Assembly (NCBI GenBank): GCA_903844135.1
Contig: CAIMSN010000008.1
Span: forward strand, 1-64,000
Direction: 5' to 3'
Length of the DNA: 64,000 nucleotides
Source: an uncultured Rhodospirillales bacterium
Lineage (GTDB): Bacteria; Pseudomonadota; Alphaproteobacteria; Acetobacterales; Acetobacteraceae
The notes below the pieces were generated by a model. The model was given only the letters and a program-made list of their open reading frames with translations, did not search any database and was not told the origin of the DNA. Numbering within the stretch: the stretch's first letter is position 1; each line of letters starts with the position of its first letter. Positions 58,787-64,000 of the stretch are shown here, in pieces. Made by a program: the position numbers and the translations under genes.

Positions 58787-59989
58787 ATGCCGGCGCTCGC
58801 CTCCCGTCTTTCGGCCCTCGCTGCGCCGGCCACCATCGTCATGTCGGTGCGCGCCCGCGCGCTGCGCGCCGACGGGCACGACGTGATTTCGCTGGCGCTG
58901 GGCGAGCCGGATTTCGCCACCCCGGCGCACGCCATCGAAGCGGCCCACCAGGCCGCGCTGGACGGCCAGACAAAGTATCCGCCGATCGACGGCACGCCGG
59001 CGATGAAGCAGGCGGTGAGAGCCAAGTTCGCGCGCGAGAACCGGCTCGACTATGCCGACGACGAGGTGATCGTCGGCAACGGCGCCAAGCAGCTTCTGTT
59101 CAATGCCCTGATGGCCACGCTCGATCCCGGTGCCGAGGTGGTGATCCCGTCGCCGTACTGGGTCAGCTATCCGCTGATCGCCGAACTGCTCGGCGGCAGG
59201 CCGGTGTTCGCGGAATGCCGGGAGCAGGATTCGTTCCGCCTGCGTCCGGAGGCGCTGGAGGAAGCGATCACCGGCCGGACGCGCTGGGTGATCTTGAACT
59301 TCCCGAACAATCCCACCGGGGCGATCGCCACCGAAGCCGACCTGGCCGGCCTGGCTTCGGTCCTGGAGCGACATCCGGATCTCTGGATCCTGTCCGACGA
59401 GATCTACGAACATCTCGTGTTCGGCGACCAGGGGCATGTCTCGCTGGCCGCCGTCGCGCCGCACCTGCGCGACCGGATCCTGACGCTGTCGGGGGTCTCC
59501 AAGAGCTACGCCATGACCGGCTGGCGGATCGGCTATGCCGGCGGCCCGGCGTCGCTGATCCGCGCCATGTCGTCGATCCAGGGCAACTCCACCTCCGGCG
59601 CATCCTCCATCACCCAGGCTGCCGCGGTCGCGGCGCTGTCCGGGCCGCAGGACATCGTCGCCGCGATGCGCGACACCTATCGCCGCCGGCGCGACCTGGT
59701 GGTCTCCGCCCTGCGCGCCATGCCCGGCCTGACCTGCGCCATGCCCGACGGCGCCTTCTACGTGTTTCCCGGCGTCGAGGGCCTGATCGGCCGCACCACC
59801 GCGGGCGGCCGCCGGCTCGCGACCGACGCCGACGTGGCGCTCGCCTTGCTGGAGGAACAGCACGTCGCCACCATCGCCGGCAGCGCCTTCGGCCGCAGCC
59901 CCTATCTCCGGCTCAGCATCGCCGCCAGCGACGACGCTCTGCGGGAAGCCTGCGTCAGGATCGGGCAATTCTGCGAACGGCTCGGCTGA
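58787..59989 (+). CDS. Second class I aminotransferase, tandem paralog
   Basis: LALGEPDFATPAHAIEAA...[19 protein letters not shown]; same architecture as upstream gene. Confidence 0.92.
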   Translation: MPALASRLSALAAPATIVMSVRARALRADGHDVISLALGEPDFATPAHAIEAAHQAALDGQTKYPPIDGTPAMKQAVRAKFARENRLDYADDEVIVGNGAKQLLFNALMATLDPGAEVVIPSPYWVSYPLIAELLGGRPVFAECREQDSFRLRPEALEEAITGRTRWVILNFPNNPTGAIATEADLAGLASVLERHPDLWILSDEIYEHLVFGDQGHVSLAAVAPHLRDRILTLSGVSKSYAMTGWRIGYAGGPASLIRAMSSIQGNSTSGASSITQAAAVAALSGPQDIVAAMRDTYRRRRDLVVSALRAMPGLTCAMPDGAFYVFPGVEGLIGRTTAGGRRLATDADVALALLEEQHVATIAGSAFGRSPYLRLSIAASDDALREACVRIGQFCERLG

Positions 59990-60037
59990 CCCGGCCGCGC
60001 CGGACCAGGATGGCGCTCCCGATCGGCGGCATGCCGC

Positions 60038-61906
60038 CTATTCCTGGTCGGACGCCATCACCGCGCGCGGCAGTTCCGGGACCGGCCGTCCGAGCAGGTA
60101 GCCCTGGATTTCCTCGCAGCCATGCGCGTCGAGAAACGCAAGCTGCGCCTCCGTCTCCACGCCCTCGGCGCAACTGGTCATGCCCAGCGCCTGCACCATC
60201 TGCAGCACGCTCCTGGTGATGGTCTCGGCGCGACGATCCTTGCCCAGCGCCCGCACGAACTGCCGGTCCAGCTTGACCTTGTCGAACGGATAGCGGGTCA
60301 GCGCGCCGAGCGAGGAGTGGAAGCTGCCGAAATCATCCAGCGCCAGCCTGACCCCCATCGCCCTGACCTGCGACAGTTCGCGCCCGAGCTGGCCGTCGCT
60401 GTCCAGCGCGCTTCGTTCGGAGAATTCCAGTTGCAGCCTGCCGGGTTCGAGTCCGGTCTCGTCCAGGACCCGCCGCAGCACGCGCGACAGGCGGCCATGC
60501 GACAGCCAGACCGGCGACACGTTCACGGCGACGGTGAGCGGGGTGTCCCAGCTCTGCGCCTCGATGCAGGCGGCACGCAGCACCCAGCCATCGAGCGTCT
60601 CGATCAGGCCGCCGGCCTCCGCCACCGGCAGGAACAGCGACGGTGGCACCGCGCCGAAGCCCGGCCGGTTCCAGCGGACCAGCGCCTCGAACCCGGTCAC
60701 GTGCTCGGTCGCGGTATCGATCACCGGCATCCAGTTGAGGTGGAACGCGCCCTGCGCCGCCGCCTGCTGCAGATCCGATTCCAGCCCGGTCGAGACCGCA
60801 TAATCCTCGATCATTGCCGACGTCGCCCGGCAATGCCGCCCGTCGCCCTGGGTCTTGGCATGCGCCAGCGCCGCATCCGCCGCCTGCAGCACGCTGGCGA
60901 CGGTCGCAGCCGCCGCGACGGGCGCCGTGGCCGCCTTGCCGAGATCCGCCGGATACAGCGCGATGCCAATCGACAGCCGCACCGGCAGATCCAGGGTATC
61001 GAGCTGGATCGGCTCGCGCAGCCGCTCCATCATCCGCAGCGCGATCGCCTCGGTGTCGCTCGGTCCGATCCTGCCCGGCGCCACCATGGCGAAGCCGCTG
61101 CCGCCCAGATGCGCCAGGTATCCGGGAACCGGCGCGATCGCCTGCAGGCGGTCGGCCAGCAGGCGCAGGAAACGGTCGGCGACGTCGCGTCCGTACATCT
61201 CGTTCAGCGCCGAGAGCCGCCCGAAATCGATCCTGAACAGCGCGAAGCTCGGCATCGAAGCGTCGGCGCCGAACAGATCGCCGAGATGCCGCTCCAGCGC
61301 CTGCCGTCCGGGCAGGCCGGTGACCGCGTCGATCAGGCCCGGCTCGCTGCGCGCGCCCTCGCCGCGCGCCGCCTGCAGCGAGGCGATGCCGCGCGCCAGA
61401 TCCGCCAGGACCAGGATGATCTCGCGCCCATGCCGGCGCGGCTCGCGATCCAGCAGCCCGATCATGCCGATCGCCGTGCCGGTGGCGGTGCGGATGATCG
61501 CGCCGGCGAACGAGGCGAAGCCGGACTCGCGCTCGTGCGCGGGTGCCGCCGCATGCGCCGGTTCGGCCGCCAGGTCGGGGATCTCCACCGACACGCGGCG
61601 GGGGCGTTGCATCTGTGCTCGGATCATCGCCAGCGGCAACGCCTCGCCGTTGGTTTGTCCCGCGACCGCATAGAGCTGCAACCCCGAGCTGCCCTCGATC
61701 ACCAGGATCGCCACCGCGTCCGCGGCATGGGGCCCGTGCGCCCGGAGCGCCAGCCTGGTGTAGGGCGCCAGCGGTGTTTCCGACGCCGGATCGTCCGGTT
61801 CGGACCGCGCCAGCGGCAGCGTCAGTCGTGCCGGCATGAGGGAACCGGCGCTCGTTTCAGCCTCGCTCACCAAGCTTTCCTTCCGCTCCCCGAGATGGGC
61901 CGGCAA
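60038..61906 (-). CDS. GGDEF(degenerate)-EAL domain protein
   Basis: LAHLGGSGFAMV in place of GGDEF; EAL: FEALVRWNRP, LALDDFGSF, AEGVETEAQL. Confidence 0.9.
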   Translation of the reverse strand: MPAHLGERKESLVSEAETSAGSLMPARLTLPLARSEPDDPASETPLAPYTRLALRAHGPHAADAVAILVIEGSSGLQLYAVAGQTNGEALPLAMIRAQMQRPRRVSVEIPDLAAEPAHAAAPAHERESGFASFAGAIIRTATGTAIGMIGLLDREPRRHGREIILVLADLARGIASLQAARGEGARSEPGLIDAVTGLPGRQALERHLGDLFGADASMPSFALFRIDFGRLSALNEMYGRDVADRFLRLLADRLQAIAPVPGYLAHLGGSGFAMVAPGRIGPSDTEAIALRMMERLREPIQLDTLDLPVRLSIGIALYPADLGKAATAPVAAAATVASVLQAADAALAHAKTQGDGRHCRATSAMIEDYAVSTGLESDLQQAAAQGAFHLNWMPVIDTATEHVTGFEALVRWNRPGFGAVPPSLFLPVAEAGGLIETLDGWVLRAACIEAQSWDTPLTVAVNVSPVWLSHGRLSRVLRRVLDETGLEPGRLQLEFSERSALDSDGQLGRELSQVRAMGVRLALDDFGSFHSSLGALTRYPFDKVKLDRQFVRALGKDRRAETITRSVLQMVQALGMTSCAEGVETEAQLAFLDAHGCEEIQGYLLGRPVPELPRAVMASDQE

Positions 61907-61991
61907 CGACCCGTCGCGTCACGTCGAACGCCGCGTAACGACAAACTCCGACGGACCGGGCCGCGGCGCAAGCACCGCGCGTTTCGACGAC

Positions 61992-64000
61992 TCAGCCGGA
62001 GGACAGGGTCCGCACCGCGTCCGCGCGTCCGAACAGCGCGAGCAGCAGCCGCAGGGCCTGTCCGCGCGGGTGCTCCAGCAGAGGATCGCGCTGCAGCACC
62101 CGCTCCGCGTCCTGCCATGCCAGACGAAGCAGCCGGTCGAAATCGGTGCCGCTCGTCAGCCGGTATCCGGCCTGCCCGGACTGCCTGCGTCCCATCAGCT
62201 CGCCGCCGCCACGCAGACGGTAATCCTCGTCGGCGATCAGGAACCCGTCCTCGGTATCGCGCAGCAGCGCCAGCCGCCGGCGCGCCGACTCGCCGAGCCG
62301 GTCGTCGTGCAGCAGCAGGCAGTAGCTGGCGGCGGCGCCGCGCCCGACCCGTCCGCGCAACTGGTGGAGCTGCGCCAGCCCGAACCGCTCGGCATGCTCG
62401 ATCACCATGATCGTCGCCGACGGGATGTCCACGCCGACCTCGATCACCGTGGTGGCGACCAGGATCCGCGTCCGTCCGGCGGCGAACGCCTCCAGCGCCT
62501 GCTGGCGCAGCGCGGTCTCCTGACGCCCGTGCGCCAGCCCGACCTGGCCCGGGAACAGCCGGTCCAGCGCCTCGAACCTGGCCTGCGCCGCCGCCAGATC
62601 CAGCGTTTCGCTCTCCTCCACCAGCGGGCAGACCCAGAAGAGCTGCGCGCCGCCGCTCAGCGCCCGCCGCACCGCGTCGATCACGCCGGCTTCCGCGCCG
62701 GTGCCGTGCAGGGTGGTGCGGATCGGCTTGCGTCCGGCCGGCTTCTGGTCGAGCCGGCTGACCTGCATCTCGCCGTATTGCGTCAGCAGCACGGTGCGCG
62801 GGATCGGCGTCGCGGTCATCACCAGCACGTCGGTGGCCGCGCCCTTGTCGCCCAGCGACAGACGCTGCTCGACCCCGAACCGGTGCTGCTCGTCGATCAC
62901 CGCCAGCCCGAGATCGTGGAACGCCACCCCGTCCTGGAACAGCGCATGCGTGCCCACCGCCAGCGGCGCGGCGCCGGACCCGATCGCCGCCAGCGCGCGG
63001 CGCCTGGCGGCTCCCTTCACGCTCCCGGTCAGCAGCACCACCGGAACCGGGGACAGGCGCTCCAGCGTCAGCAGGTGCTGCCGTGCCAGGATCTCGGTCG
63101 GCGCCATCAGGCAGGCCTGTGCGCCGGCCTCCGCCGCGCGCAGCATCGCCAGCAGCGCCACCAGGGTCTTACCCGCGCCGACATCGCCCTGCAGCAGCCG
63201 CAGCATCCGCGTCGGACGCGCCAGGTCGGCATCGATCTCCGCCAGCGCCCGGCTCTGGGCGTCGGTCGGGGCGAAACCGAACCGCGACAGCGCCTCGCGG
63301 CGCAGGCTGCCATCGCCTTGCAGCGCCCGTCCGGGCCGCTTGCGGGCCACCAGACGCGCCTGGCCGATCGCGATCTGGTCGCCGAGCAGCTCGTCGCAGG
63401 CCAGCCGCGCCCGGGCGCGGGCCTCCGCGTCCGGATCGCCCCGCGGCAGATGCAGGCAGCGCAGCGCGGCGCCGAAATCCGGCCAGCGCTCGCGCGCCAC
63501 CAGCGGCGGGTCGAGCCATTCGGGCAGGTCCGGCAGCGTCGCCAGCGCCAGACGCATGGCGCGTCCGAGCATGCGTCCGGACAGTCCGGCGGTCAGCGGC
63601 CACACCGCCTCGATCTCCGGCACGAAGCCCGGCCTGCCGTCCGGCCCGGCGGCGACCAGGTGATCCGGGTGCGCCATGGTCAGCCGGCTGCCGTAGGATT
63701 CGAGGCTGCCGGACACGGTCAGGACCTGGCCCGGCGAGAGCTGTCGCGCCTGGTGCGGGCTGAAGAACACCAGCTCCAGCGTGCCGCTGCCGTCCCCGGC
63801 CAGCACCCGCCAGGGCTGGCGCGGCCGCTCCGGCCGGTCGACGCGCTGCACCGTGACCGACAGGGTGGCGATCCGCCCCGGCTCCGCCGCGTCCAGACGC
63901 GGCCGGTAGCGCCGGTCGATGGTGGAGTCCGGCAGATGCAGCAGCAGGTCGATCACCCTGGACCCGCCAACGGCGCGGGCGATCAGCCCGGCAATGCCGG
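61992..64000 (-). CDS. recG: ATP-dependent DNA helicase RecG (N-terminus beyond window)
   Basis: LLQGDVGAGKTLVALLAMLRA; DEQHRFGVEQR; TATPIPRT; frame continues to base 64000 (GIAGLIARAVGGSRVIDLLLHLPDS). Confidence 0.95.
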   Translation of the reverse strand, partial: GIAGLIARAVGGSRVIDLLLHLPDSTIDRRYRPRLDAAEPGRIATLSVTVQRVDRPERPRQPWRVLAGDGSGTLELVFFSPHQARQLSPGQVLTVSGSLESYGSRLTMAHPDHLVAAGPDGRPGFVPEIEAVWPLTAGLSGRMLGRAMRLALATLPDLPEWLDPPLVARERWPDFGAALRCLHLPRGDPDAEARARARLACDELLGDQIAIGQARLVARKRPGRALQGDGSLRREALSRFGFAPTDAQSRALAEIDADLARPTRMLRLLQGDVGAGKTLVALLAMLRAAEAGAQACLMAPTEILARQHLLTLERLSPVPVVLLTGSVKGAARRRALAAIGSGAAPLAVGTHALFQDGVAFHDLGLAVIDEQHRFGVEQRLSLGDKGAATDVLVMTATPIPRTVLLTQYGEMQVSRLDQKPAGRKPIRTTLHGTGAEAGVIDAVRRALSGGAQLFWVCPLVEESETLDLAAAQARFEALDRLFPGQVGLAHGRQETALRQQALEAFAAGRTRILVATTVIEVGVDIPSATIMVIEHAERFGLAQLHQLRGRVGRGAAASYCLLLHDDRLGESARRRLALLRDTEDGFLIADEDYRLRGGGELMGRRQSGQAGYRLTSGTDFDRLLRLAWQDAERVLQRDPLLEHPRGQALRLLLALFGRADAVRTLSSG

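Overview
A 64 kb GC-rich bacterial chromosomal window. Gene content (CtrA-type flagellar control, FliX, DksA, SpeD/SpeE, HisZ, UPF0262, Methanosarcina-type SerC) points to an alphaproteobacterium, probably Acetobacteraceae, but that placement is inference from protein families read by eye. Contents: (i) a flagellar/chemotaxis block at ~6.4-19.3 kb (FlgN-like, FlgJ-N, FlgI, FliX, DksA, FlgH, FlgA, FlgG, FlgF, FliL, FliM, DUF6468-like, MotE-like, CheY, CheZ and a 970-aa protein of unknown function); (ii) polyamine genes (speD, speE) and mtnA; (iii) a lysine-catabolism-like pair; (iv) a BciA-like divinyl (proto)chlorophyllide reductase; (v) five tRNAs (Arg-UCU, Pro-UGG, Asn-GUU, Leu-CAA, Glu-CUC); (vi) a Phd/VapC-type toxin-antitoxin pair; (vii) a decayed 1.3 kb stretch with two apparent pseudogenes and a 52-aa RMF/CrpP-like ORF absent from the ORF track; (viii) rpoH, a pseudokinase-like gene, a GGDEF(degenerate)-EAL protein, and recG running off the end. 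Leads most worth checking: two CtrA boxes between flgF and fliL, a palindrome inside the putative rpoH promoter, mutually exclusive hairpins ahead of speD, a 21-aa leader ORF overlapping fliX, and the pseudokinase plus coupled membrane protein. I found no CRISPR array, intact IS element, prophage or unmistakably new multi-gene system. All family calls come from motif recognition, with no database search.
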